Of a stretch of 64,000 nucleotides of DNA, positions 35,249 to 43,656 are shown piece by piece. Numbering within the stretch: the first letter of the stretch is position 1; each line of letters opens with the position of its first letter. The stretch lies in NCBI GenBank assembly GCA_023415305.1, contig JAEZKZ010000117.1, positions 248,001 through 312,000 on the forward strand, in the 5' to 3' direction. The translations under genes and the position numbers were made by a program. Under the pieces are notes generated by a model. The model made no database searches and had not been told where the DNA came from. It worked only from the letters and a program-made list of their open reading frames with translations. The stretch is from Bacillota bacterium. GTDB lineage: Bacteria; Bacillota; Clostridia; Acetivibrionales; DSM-1351.

Positions 35249-36811
35249 TTACCTTTTTAACACATTATATGTATTATTCTTCCTGTCTTGAAATATCACT
35301 TTTATTTCCTGTCCACCGGGAAAAGATTCCGGATAATCCAGTAATCTAATATCATAACGCGCTGGGACTAAATAATACATTTTGTTTTTATAGGTAATAT
35401 ATACATTTATGTGCTGACTACCTAAAAGTTGATTGTAGTTATCGTCTAAAACTTTAAAGGCTAAAAACTTTTTACCATCATCACTCAATTTATTAAAATC
35501 TTTAAAGTCCTTTTCATCCCTAATATCAATAAACAATACTCCTTCATTAAATTCAAGATCATAAGGGTTAGAGAAAAAACTGTCTATACATGAAACAAAG
35601 CTATTTTTTGCTAATACATCAATTTTCTTTTTATCAATATCACTTATGTTTAGATTTTCATCATCTATTATTTTATCTTCAGGACTTATAATTTTAATCA
35701 TACTTAATAGTTCTTTTGGCGCTTTAGCATTAAAGTCCCCATCATAATCGCTAAAATCATAAGTATTAGATCTATTATATATTACTTCGTCTGTATCTTT
35801 GCCATATGTTTTCTTTTTAATTTCAATGTTGCTTATCAAATAATTACTTTTATTTATAACTATTGTGGTACTGCATTCCCTATCTACGTCTAAATTTGAA
35901 CCAATCATTTCAGAGCCCCAATGAGGTCTGGCATCACCAGCCAAAATAAAGTGTTTTTTGTCTACACTCTCCAAAACTGACAAATTAGAGTAAAGTTCAT
36001 CATCGGGCAGCAAAATCCAAGTAGCCTCATATTGATTTAATTCTGCGTTTATACCTCTGGGGAAAATCTCTTCACTCCAATATCCAGAATTTTTATTACT
36101 GCTTATACAAGCATTATTAAAACAATAGTAATCCTTTTCAATAACCCGTCTACCGTTATAATCCTCTGTTCGTGAAATCCTCATTTGTTTATTCTGTCTA
36201 TCAATTTTCATATCAAGGTCTTCAATAGATATATTTTCTCCATACATTCCACTCATATAAAAATATTCATAAGATTTTAGTTTAACTCTTTTTAGCATTT
36301 TCATTGCTCGAAAAGATTTTTCTAATATTTGTTGCGATTTATCAGATTTTTCCGAATTACCTAATAAAACAGCTTCTGAAAAACTATCCCACGCATAAAC
36401 TTTATCAAATGCCCGAGCAATAAAATTTGCTGGTACATATACTTGGCCGTTTTTATATTTAAATGGAGCAACATCCAATTTATATATGGTACCACCGATA
36501 CTTGCAGTCTTATCATCAGTAGTTATTACTAACTTTTTATTATTTAGATTTACTGTAATAGAATTATTTTTATAATCATATGAAATGTTTTCAAAATTAT
36601 CTTCAACACCTAGCTTACTTGTAATTTGATATAGTGGAAGCATTACACAATCTTCTTTGATTATAACAGTACCCTTAAATTCAAGATCGTTGTTGTTAAG
36701 ATAAACGTGTGACTTTGGACATTCAACAATTCCGTCATCGGCATATGTAGGTAACGAAAACAAAAACATAACAGGTATTACAACAAATAGCACTTTAAAA
36801 AATGTTCTCAT
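35249..36811 (-). CDS. Secreted CuAO_N1 (stalk) domain protein
   Basis: A 520-residue exported protein. Residues about 5-24 are a signal peptide. A CuAO_N1 domain fills residues about 30-150 (VIIKEDCVMLPLYQITSKLG; GQVYVPANFIARAFDKVYAW). The long C-terminal part (SFRAMKMLKRVKLKSYEYFY onward) is beta-rich and unrecognised; it may be a lipoprotein-like carrier domain. GGAAGGGG precedes the ATG. Flanked by repeat A on its 3' side and by a CCACC...GTGG hairpin on its 5' side. Confidence 0.75.
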   Translation of the reverse strand: MRTFFKVLFVVIPVMFLFSLPTYADDGIVECPKSHVYLNNNDLEFKGTVIIKEDCVMLPLYQITSKLGVEDNFENISYDYKNNSITVNLNNKKLVITTDDKTASIGGTIYKLDVAPFKYKNGQVYVPANFIARAFDKVYAWDSFSEAVLLGNSEKSDKSQQILEKSFRAMKMLKRVKLKSYEYFYMSGMYGENISIEDLDMKIDRQNKQMRISRTEDYNGRRVIEKDYYCFNNACISSNKNSGYWSEEIFPRGINAELNQYEATWILLPDDELYSNLSVLESVDKKHFILAGDARPHWGSEMIGSNLDVDRECSTTIVINKSNYLISNIEIKKKTYGKDTDEVIYNRSNTYDFSDYDGDFNAKAPKELLSMIKIISPEDKIIDDENLNISDIDKKKIDVLAKNSFVSCIDSFFSNPYDLEFNEGVLFIDIRDEKDFKDFNKLSDDGKKFLAFKVLDDNYNQLLGSQHINVYITYKNKMYYLVPARYDIRLLDYPESFPGGQEIKVIFQDRKNNTYNVLKR

Positions 36812-36916
36812 TTTACACCCCTTCCATTTATATGAATAGATGTATTTACAATAACATATATGGATTTTTGAGTCAAATTTTGTAAGTTATATTAGATTTC
36901 TCGTCCTTTCAATAAA

Positions 36917-36957
36917 AATACCACCTTGGCCTTCCTCCAAAGTGGTATTTATGTAAG
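36917..36957. repeat. Hairpin repeat C, copy 1
   Basis: AAAAATACCACCTTGG, a loop, then AAAGTGGTATTT. A near-identical hairpin lies at 42251-42291. Each stands 80-105 bases upstream of a minus-strand gene whose 3' side carries the 35117/41213 repeat. Confidence 0.68.
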
Positions 36958-36966
36958 TATTCAACC

Positions 36967-37345
36967 AGGGTCATACGGATGATATTTGAAATGTATGCTG
37001 CTGGTAAGGGCTCCAATGAAATAATCGACACCTTAAGCACTGAAGGCTACCGTAGTAAATCCGGCCGTCCTTTCGGCAAAAACAGTCTTCACGATATACT
37101 TCGAAATGAAAAGTATAACGGCACATATATTTTTAACAGGACTATACGGAAAACCTGTGAGAAGCGTAACAACCACCTGTCAAAGTCTGAAGAAGACATT
37201 ACCCGAGTTGAACGCGGAATACCCTCAATAATAACTAAAGAATTATGGAATGAGGTGAGTAGGAAGATGAACGGAAACAAACGTGCCAGGGCTGCAAATT
37301 CTGCAAAGTAAACATATCTCTTGAGTGGGCTTATTTTTTGGTGGT
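36967..37345 (+). pseudogene. Large serine recombinase relic (recombinase domain)
   Basis: A frame reading RVIRMIFEMYAAGKGSNEII, then LSTEGYRSKSGRPFGKNSLH, DILRNEKYNGTYIFN and ITKELWNEVSRKM matches the recombinase (PF07508-type) domain of large serine integrases. The N-terminal catalytic domain is missing. After AANSAK a TAA (37309-37311) interrupts the frame, which then continues TYLLSGLIFWW where the zinc-ribbon start LSGLIFC would be expected, and is cut off near 37345. A dead integration gene. Confidence 0.75.
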
Positions 37346-37450
37346 GTATGTAGCGGATCCTTCCGAACTGTACAACTCGAAATTCTTTGTTTTTATATTA
37401 TTCCACTCATATACTGAGCCTACTATATCTCCTATGATAGCTCCTAGCAT
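37331..37450 (-). pseudogene. ADP-ribosylglycohydrolase, N-terminal remnant
   Basis: An ATG at 37450 behind GGAGATAATT opens a 39-codon frame: MLGAIIGDIVGSVYEWNNIK, TKNFELYSSEG... The first ~28 residues are the N-terminus of the DraG/ADP-ribosylglycohydrolase family. In intact members FTDDTVM metal ligands follow at once; here the frame diverges after FELYSS and ends. The break adjoins the serine recombinase relic read from the other strand, so a deletion joined the two. It was the last gene of the macro-domain operon. Confidence 0.65.
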
Positions 37451-37533
37451 AATTATCTCCTGCCTCCACGTCTCTTGAAGTCCTCATCAATGCGGTCTTT
37501 CCAGTTTTCTGAAATAGGACGGCTTGCACGAAT

Positions 37534-38112
37534 TCAACTCACCGCTTCACTGATTACTTCATAATTTAGTAACGTCCCTTCACTGTCTGCATTAAAATTT
37601 GCTGCCCGGTCTTTGTCTATACCGAAGCGCTCTGCAGTACCAACAGCATCAATGTTTGCACCTAGGAAAATAAACTCCCAGCCATATTTGCTTTTTTGAC
37701 GCTCAATCATACTACGGATTTTTTCATAACCAAATTCGCGGCTTGCATTTTTCATACCGTCAGTGGTTATTACAACCATAACTTGCTCAGCTCTTTCATC
37801 CTCAGCTGTGCGCTTTTGTACATTTCCTATTTTATTAATTGTTTTCCCTATTGCATCCAAAAGTGCTGTATTACCACGGACGTAGTATTCTTTCTCAGTA
37901 ATTGGTTCAATGCCTCGAAGATTTATACGATCATGTATCAATTCATATTTGTCATCAAATAAAACAGTAGTTATTACAGCCTCCCCTGCTTCCTCTTTCT
38001 GTTTTTCAAGCATGGCGTTATATCCGCCTATCGTATCACTTTCAAGACCGCTCATTGAGCCACTTCTGTCAAGAATAAATACCAGTTCAGTTAAACCTTT
38101 TTTCATTATCAT
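37534..38112 (-). CDS. vWA domain protein, C-terminus cut by an in-frame TGA
   Basis: About 190 residues forming a von Willebrand A domain: VFILDRSGSMSG is the MIDAS motif (DxSxS), LFDDKYELIHD and RGNTALLDAIGKTI give the Thr ligand, and VMVVITTDGMKNAS the third loop. AGGAGG suits either the ATG at 38112 or at 38106. The frame ends SEAVS-TGA, but past the TGA it continues in frame as IRASRPISENWKDRIDEDFK, RRGGRR, TAA (37453-37455), a natural-looking tail just before the next start codon. TCA to TGA would explain the loss of 26 residues. The fold is probably intact. Confidence 0.82.
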   Translation of the reverse strand: MIMKKGLTELVFILDRSGSMSGLESDTIGGYNAMLEKQKEEAGEAVITTVLFDDKYELIHDRINLRGIEPITEKEYYVRGNTALLDAIGKTINKIGNVQKRTAEDERAEQVMVVITTDGMKNASREFGYEKIRSMIERQKSKYGWEFIFLGANIDAVGTAERFGIDKDRAANFNADSEGTLLNYEVISEAVS

Positions 38113-38199
38113 GTCCTCCTCAAGTTTTTATTACGACTTAAGGATAACAGTTTTTTGTTAGTTAGAGGTCGCTTTTGGAGCGACATATTGCTCTATCAT

Positions 38200-39495
38200 T
38201 TACTTTTCTATATTGGTCGCTTCATGAAAGAAGTAGTATTTACCATCTTTAATAATAATCTGGACATCTTCATCATAAACATCTTCTGGTTTATTTAAAG
38301 CTTTCGGCTTAGTTTTGATTTGAATGTCAATTTTTTGAACCAATCCATGTTTTAAATCATTGTATTTCCACTTATCATCCCAAACACCTGGTATTGCCGA
38401 AAGAAATCCTTTAACTCCGGTCTTTGAAATACGATTTTTATCCAAATCAATACTTAACGCTTTGACCTGTTTGTCATGCCATCGTTCTAATAAATTTCTG
38501 GTTTGTACAGATTGCTCTAAAAACTTATTAAACAAGGAATAGCTCATATCACTTGATATGCCGCCTCTCCCTAACAAATAGGTCATTTTGCTGATTTCTT
38601 CAAGAACGGTAACTAAAACATTCTGATATTCAACCAGAGTGTTGAATTCATCAACCTTTTCCTGATACTCTTTATAATCGGGGTTAGGACTCTTTTTAGA
38701 AATGTCGGTTATCGTTAGATTCACTTGCCCAAGAAGTTCAGTAGAAATACCCTTTAAGTTTTCTAAAGTTGTAAGTTTAATTTTTCTATGTTCGTCATTT
38801 TCCATAATTTCCGAACTGAATTGTGAAATCTCCCCTACGCCAGAAATCAAAGATAAAATCCTGCTCTTAAATTCCATTTTTTGAAAATCGCTTATTTTGT
38901 CTATGCTCTTTGTCATATTTTCTAATTTTGAATTTATCTCAGACATATAATATTGCCCGACAACCAAAGAACCAACATTTATCACGTTTGCAACACCATT
39001 AGCTACCGAAGTAGCCTTAGAAATTTTTGTGGGGTCTACCTTAACTAAATTTGCTTGTCCTTTTATTCCTTTTGCTCCACGATAAAAACCTCGTACTGCA
39101 CCTTCCATTTGCTTTGATTCTGCAAGGGTAGCACCACTTGGAATTACTGCTTTATATAATTCAACATTTTTTAAAGCTTTGTTTGTAATTGTTTTTGCAA
39201 CGGTTTCTGCTGCTGCTGGAAATGTCTCTGAAATTCGAGCAATAACAGTACGGTCAGTAATTTCAAATAGACTTTTTTCATCAATTTCTGTTGTCTCTGG
39301 TAATCGCTCTATTGGTATTGTTATGCCACCTTCTTGAACACATTCTGTCCTAAGTTCCTCAGAAGTAATTTGAGCGGAATTTTCAGTGTCTAAAACATCT
39401 TTGCCTTTGGAATCAGCTTTTCTCCTAGATTTAATTACCAAGGTCGCAAGCAAAGCAACGATTATTATAGTTAATATTATTAGAAAGTAATCCAT
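38200..39495 (-). CDS. Membrane-anchored helical protein of the macro-domain operon
   Basis: About 431 residues from an ATG at 39495 behind GGGAGGG, 4 bases after the macro-domain stop. One N-terminal membrane span (YFLIILTIIIVALLATLVI) is followed by a long, mainly helical cytoplasmic part (ETVAKTITNKALKNVELYK; SGATLAESKQMEGAVRGFYR; coiled-coil-like SEINSKLENMTKSIDKISDF). No enzymatic motif is seen and the family is not recognised. Position between a macro-domain gene and a vWA gene suggests that it links ADP-ribose sensing to the membrane. That is inference. Confidence 0.7.
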   Translation of the reverse strand: MDYFLIILTIIIVALLATLVIKSRRKADSKGKDVLDTENSAQITSEELRTECVQEGGITIPIERLPETTEIDEKSLFEITDRTVIARISETFPAAAETVAKTITNKALKNVELYKAVIPSGATLAESKQMEGAVRGFYRGAKGIKGQANLVKVDPTKISKATSVANGVANVINVGSLVVGQYYMSEINSKLENMTKSIDKISDFQKMEFKSRILSLISGVGEISQFSSEIMENDEHRKIKLTTLENLKGISTELLGQVNLTITDISKKSPNPDYKEYQEKVDEFNTLVEYQNVLVTVLEEISKMTYLLGRGGISSDMSYSLFNKFLEQSVQTRNLLERWHDKQVKALSIDLDKNRISKTGVKGFLSAIPGVWDDKWKYNDLKHGLVQKIDIQIKTKPKALNKPEDVYDEDVQIIIKDGKYYFFHEATNIEK

Positions 39496-39499
39496 GATT

Positions 39500-40525
39500 T
39501 CACCCTCCCAACAAGTTCTGGTCGAAAGCAAACAATGCTTCATTAATTTCAAAAATATCGTAATTGCCTTCGTCTATAAAATATTGAATAATGATATCAA
39601 ATTTACTGCTGTGAGAAAGAGCAAAGCCGGCCTTAAGCAACAGATCCTTTGTTTCATCAAGGCTTAATCGTAAAGCTATGGTAAAAGCAATAGCAGTAGG
39701 TTTGCTCGGTTTATAATTTATGTTATTTCGGATTTTTGAAAATAACTTTCTGTCTATATTGGCCTTTTTATATGTTTCCGCATCTGTCATTCCTTTTTCG
39801 TCAATCAAGCGCAGCAGCATCTGGGAGAAAGTTTCATCCATATGTTTTACAACATCATCATGACTGCGTTTTCGTTTTTTTTGCTGTCGAAGGTGCATCC
39901 ATAGAAGAATGCATCGGTTCTGCATAGAATATTCTCCCATGATACGTAGTTCTTCGAGCCTGTTAAATCTGTTGTTAGGCTGCTCTTCAATGTACCTATC
40001 ATCTATGTATTTTTTAATAGATGAAAACAGCTTTTCCGAGAGGTTAAATGCAGCCTTATCGTATACCACCAGGTAAACCATCATATCATTACTCAATAGG
40101 AAGTCCCCGATTACAGAAATCGCAGTTTGCAATGCTTTATCCTTTGGATAACCAAAAGCACCTGATGATATCAACGGGAAAGCTATACTCTCCAGATTAT
40201 GTTCTTGTGCTAATTCAAGTGAGTTTCTGTAACAATCTGCAAGCAGCTTTTCCTCATTGGTATCGCCGCCATGCCACACAGGGCCCACAGTATGAATAAT
40301 ATATTTAGCAAACAAATTATACCCTTTTGTTATCTTTGCTTGTCCGACTTCATATCTCCCAAGTTTTTGACACTCAGCAAGCAGTTCCGGCCCAGCAGCC
40401 TTATGGATTGCTCCGTCAACACCTCCGCCTCCAAGCAATGATTGGTTTGCCGCGTTGACAATTGCATCGGCGTATACTTTCGTTATATCATTACGAACTA
40501 TCTCAAGTGGCATATCACACCTCAC
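39500..40525 (-). CDS. Macro domain protein with C-terminal XRE-like domain
   Basis: A 341-residue protein. Residues 1-165 are a macro domain of the O-acetyl-ADP-ribose deacetylase type: VNAANQSLLGGGGVDGAIH, YIIHTVGPVWHGG and PLISSGAFGYPKDKAL form the ADP-ribose pocket. Residues about 230-341 are helical and look like an XRE-type DNA-binding domain (MTDAETYKKANIDRKLFSKI; KPTAIAFTIALRLSLDETKDLL; GFALSHSSKFDIIIQYFI). The combination suggests a regulator that reads ADP-ribose or a derivative. First gene of an operon with a membrane protein, vWA protein and ADP-ribosylglycohydrolase. Confidence 0.86.
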   Translation of the reverse strand: MRCDMPLEIVRNDITKVYADAIVNAANQSLLGGGGVDGAIHKAAGPELLAECQKLGRYEVGQAKITKGYNLFAKYIIHTVGPVWHGGDTNEEKLLADCYRNSLELAQEHNLESIAFPLISSGAFGYPKDKALQTAISVIGDFLLSNDMMVYLVVYDKAAFNLSEKLFSSIKKYIDDRYIEEQPNNRFNRLEELRIMGEYSMQNRCILLWMHLRQQKKRKRSHDDVVKHMDETFSQMLLRLIDEKGMTDAETYKKANIDRKLFSKIRNNINYKPSKPTAIAFTIALRLSLDETKDLLLKAGFALSHSSKFDIIIQYFIDEGNYDIFEINEALFAFDQNLLGG

Positions 40526-40696
40526 TTACTAGTTTTATCTACTAAGCCAAAGTTACTGTACTATGAATGAAATATTTACATTTTACCTATTAAAATACTT
40601 CCCCCAATCTATTTATTTTTCTACACAAAAAAGTATTTTCCTTCACACATAATTAATAGAAACTCCTAACTCGGTTAAATAAAGGTAATTTAGGGC
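40526..40696. other. Upstream region of the macro-domain operon
   Basis: AT-rich sequence between the macro-domain start and the next terminator. It should contain the operon promoter; no operator is obvious. Confidence 0.4.
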
Positions 40697-40730
40697 ATAA
40701 AAAATAGAATACTTTATTTGTATTCTATTT
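40697..40730 (-). terminator. Terminator overlapping the stop of a broken gene
   Basis: AAATAGAATAC and GTATTCTATTT around a 7-base loop, followed on the minus strand by TTTTATGCCC. The distal GGGCATAAAAAATA is shared with repeat A at 35117. Confidence 0.8.
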
Positions 40731-41019
40731 CATAAGATATAGCATTATCTTCGTTAGCCGACACTATTTTTCTTAGGGTAGTTTGTCCTTCTATTTCTAA
40801 ATACTTAATTCTATCAAAATCAGCTTCCATCCTTTTCTTGATAATTCTTCCCTTCTTTTTAATAGATATTCCCTAGTCTCGTAAGGTATTGTGAGATCCT
40901 TTATCTGGTAATCTATTGATTTAATCGCATCATTTATAGATATCTTTAATCTCTGTTTGTTTTTCAAGTTCTTTATTATTTAGGTAATTGTTAATCTTCT
41001 TTAATGCCAAATTGTACAT
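40714..41019 (-). pseudogene. Unrecognised gene with two frameshifts
   Basis: Three successive minus-strand frames read as one protein: MYNLALKKINNYLNNKELEK, then KISINDAIKSIDYQIKDLTI and PYETREYLLKRREELS, then KKRMEADFDRIKYLEIEGQT and TLRKIVSANEDNAISYEIEY-K before TAA at 40714. It would be a charged, helical protein of about 100 residues. The family is not recognised. The terminator right at its end supports a former real gene. Confidence 0.5.
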
Positions 41020-41212
41020 AGCAAAAATTTAAATAGAAAGGGTCGGAGTTAATAATAATAGCCACTTTTTTAAATATTATCTGGCAAATATTGAACAATC
41101 GTCATAAATAAAGTTCCACTACCTACCGAAGCAATACCGTTACGGCTTTTGACTCATTTGTTTTTAGGAGCTATTTAATCATATATAACCCCCTTTTTTA
41201 TTAATTATTACG

Positions 41213-41316
41213 GACATAAAGAATACCCCCAGATTTATTCCAGATAGTATTCTACATATAACATATTAACTCTTTCTGACCGACATTGCATCGACATGTT
41301 TTGGACACTCATGATT
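41213..41316 (-). repeat. 3'-flank repeat, copy B
   Basis: Second copy of the repeat at 35117-35220, with the shared block at 41277-41297. It includes a weaker hairpin (GAATAC...GTATTC) and abuts the stop of the membrane-protein gene at 41317. Confidence 0.75.
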
Positions 41317-42168
41317 TCAATTAAGTTTTTCGACTCCTTTGTTTATTTTATTTATTATCTCTGTAATCTTTTTGTTATTATTAATTTGCTTGTATTTATT
41401 ATTTATTTCATCTTTAATTTTGTTTTTTCTTTTTCTGATTCCGTCCTTTTGATGAGGTTCGCTATTTAATTCACTAATGTTTAGCTCATGAATTTCTTCA
41501 TATTTATCTGTTATAAAATAAATATCGGTGAAATAATCATAGAAGGTATTAACATCAAAATTTTCAAGTATTCTATTTTGGAATAGAAATGATACTTGTT
41601 CACGCCAATTTTCACTTATATTTAAATATCTTATCCTATAGAATTCTTGGTTATCCTTTTTTCTCTCAAGTTCATTAACGTATTCATCAACCCTATCATT
41701 TATGTACTTTAAATCGTTTAAAAATAAAATACACTTTGCTTTAATTAATTTTTTGTTATCATTATTAGATTGTAAACTCGTTACGATATAAGCACCGATA
41801 ACAGTTATTCCTGCTCCAAATACTGAACCAAAATACGATAACCAACTGCCTTCACCCATATGATATTTATAATTTATTAATAAGCATAAATCACCTACAA
41901 AGAATATAAAAAATCCAACAAATAGAAATATAGCCCCTGCCACAAAGAACAAGACTATTAAACTTCTTTTTAAATCATCCCTACTGATATTAATAGCTCT
42001 AAGTAATGCTATAATAAGAAGCAGATATACCGCCAATATTACGAATCCGATTATAATATAGCCATTCCCAATACTATTTGTTATGGAATTTTGTTGTTTA
42101 GTATATATACTAATTACAGCTACAACTAAAATGTTTAAAACACAAAGAATATTGACTTTTTTACTCAT
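41317..42168 (-). CDS. Four-span membrane protein with helical cytoplasmic tail
   Basis: A 283-residue protein. Two N-terminal spans (NILCVLNILVVAVISIY; YIIIGFVILAVYLLLIIALL), a third (SLIVLFFVAGAIFLFVGFFI) and a fourth (WLSYFGSVFGAGITVIGAYI) are followed by a long charged helical tail. AGGAGG precedes the ATG. The last span resembles membrane segments seen in accessory or defence-island proteins, but no family is assigned. Flanked by repeat B and hairpin C2. Confidence 0.65.
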   Translation of the reverse strand: MSKKVNILCVLNILVVAVISIYTKQQNSITNSIGNGYIIIGFVILAVYLLLIIALLRAINISRDDLKRSLIVLFFVAGAIFLFVGFFIFFVGDLCLLINYKYHMGEGSWLSYFGSVFGAGITVIGAYIVTSLQSNNDNKKLIKAKCILFLNDLKYINDRVDEYVNELERKKDNQEFYRIRYLNISENWREQVSFLFQNRILENFDVNTFYDYFTDIYFITDKYEEIHELNISELNSEPHQKDGIRKRKNKIKDEINNKYKQINNNKKITEIINKINKGVEKLN

Positions 42169-42250
42169 TTTATTCCTCCTATAATCATAATTCTAAACAA
42201 AAATAGAATTTAATACAATAAAATTTATTATACTCTAATAATCTCAAACA

Positions 42251-42291
42251 AAAATACCACCTTGGCCTTTCCTCAAAGCAGTATTTTTGTA
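42251..42291. repeat. Hairpin repeat C, copy 2
   Basis: AAAAATACCACCTTGGCC, a loop and a GTATTTTTG arm; closely similar to the copy at 36917-36957. Confidence 0.68.
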
Positions 42292-42342
42292 TCTAATGTT
42301 TATTCAATTATGAATCCAACTCCAATCCATCAACCCCAAAAA

Positions 42343-42807
42343 TTAAAACTGAAATATCCTAAATGGACTCCTTCCTGTCCCTCTCAATCGTTTTAGTTCT
42401 ACAGTAGAGTTCTTCAACCAATTGATTTCCAGAACTTCATCTTTTTCAATATTCTTTATCTTTTTTTCAGCCATATCTTCTCTCATTGACCTTTTTGAGT
42501 CGAGGGTTAAAATATACGAGTTATGTATTATCCTGTCCATTATCGCATCTGCTATCGTGGCATCAGGGAATAGATCATACAATTTGGTGTGAGATTCTTG
42601 CCATGACAGAATCGTCGATGCTCTGTTATATCTACTTTCTGCATTTTCTAAAATGTCTCTGCTTTCTTCAAGTGTATAAGATTTCAGGCCTATATCGTCA
42701 AATATCAGAAGCTTGATATTCTGAAGCCCTGTCATAAATCTTGAATATCGATTAAGCATTTCCAGCCTCCTCAACGATTGGTCCCCTTTAATCATCTTTT
42801 TGTTCAA
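42343..42807 (-). pseudogene. IS21 IstB ATPase relic
   Basis: A 154-residue frame matching the middle and C-terminal part of IstB. It has the Walker B-like KLLIFDDIGLKSYTLEESRD and the family signature DATIADAIMDRIIHNSYILT. The N-terminal P-loop region is missing, and no istA or terminal repeat is nearby. A remnant of an IS21-family element. Confidence 0.75.
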
Positions 42808-42909
42808 TGGCGGTGTTGTTCCATCCAGATTTTCACAACCGACAAAATTATCCTCAGTAAAATAACATTTTACTCATTCAAGTATACTCGAATAACGACT
42901 TTATTCGTA

Positions 42910-43395
42910 CTACTCCACACTGAGTGTGTAATCCAACTTTCTAAAAATCAAGCAAATCGTTTGATCCTGAAGGTTAGAATCCTCCGAATTCACTTTACAC
43001 ATATAGTTCTCAGGGTAGTACTCCAAATCAAATTCCCTATCAATTTTCAAGTTGTTTTGTTCAATATACTCACCACATTCTTGAAACCATTTCGGTCCCA
43101 ACTCATTTAAATCAACATCAAAGCAGTAATACTCACCTTCTGCTCTTGTAAATCTGTAATATTCCTCCCCCTCAAATGAAGTTACGGGAACTAAAGGGGT
43201 ATAGCAAAAGCTATCAGCTTGAAAATCAGAATCCAAAGCCATAAACCTTTCATTAACATCACGATTTTTAATATCAGAATTTATAACATCTAATTGTAGC
43301 TTCCTAAAGTCAATTTCGTCATGCTCTTTGAAAAGTATTTTTGTCATAATTCCCATGTACTTCTGTTCCTTAAGAAATACTACCTTACAATTCAT
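42910..43395 (-). CDS. GyrI-like small-molecule-binding domain protein
   Basis: A 161-residue protein of alpha/beta build. FQECGEYIEQNNLKIDREFD and LEYYPENYM fit a stand-alone GyrI-like/AraC effector-binding domain; there is no DNA-binding part. GGGAG lies 11 bases before the ATG. Such lone domains bind drugs or hydrophobic cations. Two AraC regulators at 19264 and 21239 carry the same kind of domain. Confidence 0.6.
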   Translation of the reverse strand: MNCKVVFLKEQKYMGIMTKILFKEHDEIDFRKLQLDVINSDIKNRDVNERFMALDSDFQADSFCYTPLVPVTSFEGEEYYRFTRAEGEYYCFDVDLNELGPKWFQECGEYIEQNNLKIDREFDLEYYPENYMCKVNSEDSNLQDQTICLIFRKLDYTLSVE

Positions 43396-43656
43396 ATCTT
43401 ATTATTCTCCCTTCAATTTTGCTTTACTGGGACATATGTGTAACCTATAGCACTTATAAGTGTTTATACCTTGCCTGACCCTTGAATAACTTAACTACTC
43501 CATTACGTTTATATGATGAGTATATCAATAATAATAAGACAACAGCATGTCATATTAAAGCTTTCTTTCTATGTGTAACTTTATATGAATTAGATATTAA
43601 TCACAGTGGTTGACATAAAATCATATATTGTTAACAGAATAATTGATTGGAGTAAG

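Noticed and set aside
36979..37311. Intact short serine recombinase
   Set aside because: The catalytic N-terminal domain and zinc ribbon are missing, and the frame continues past its stop with family sequence, so it is a relic.
37534..37536. TGA in the vWA gene as a selenocysteine codon
   Set aside because: The position is in a plain C-terminal helix with no redox motif, and no SECIS-like hairpin is evident just after it; a Ser codon changed by one base is simpler.
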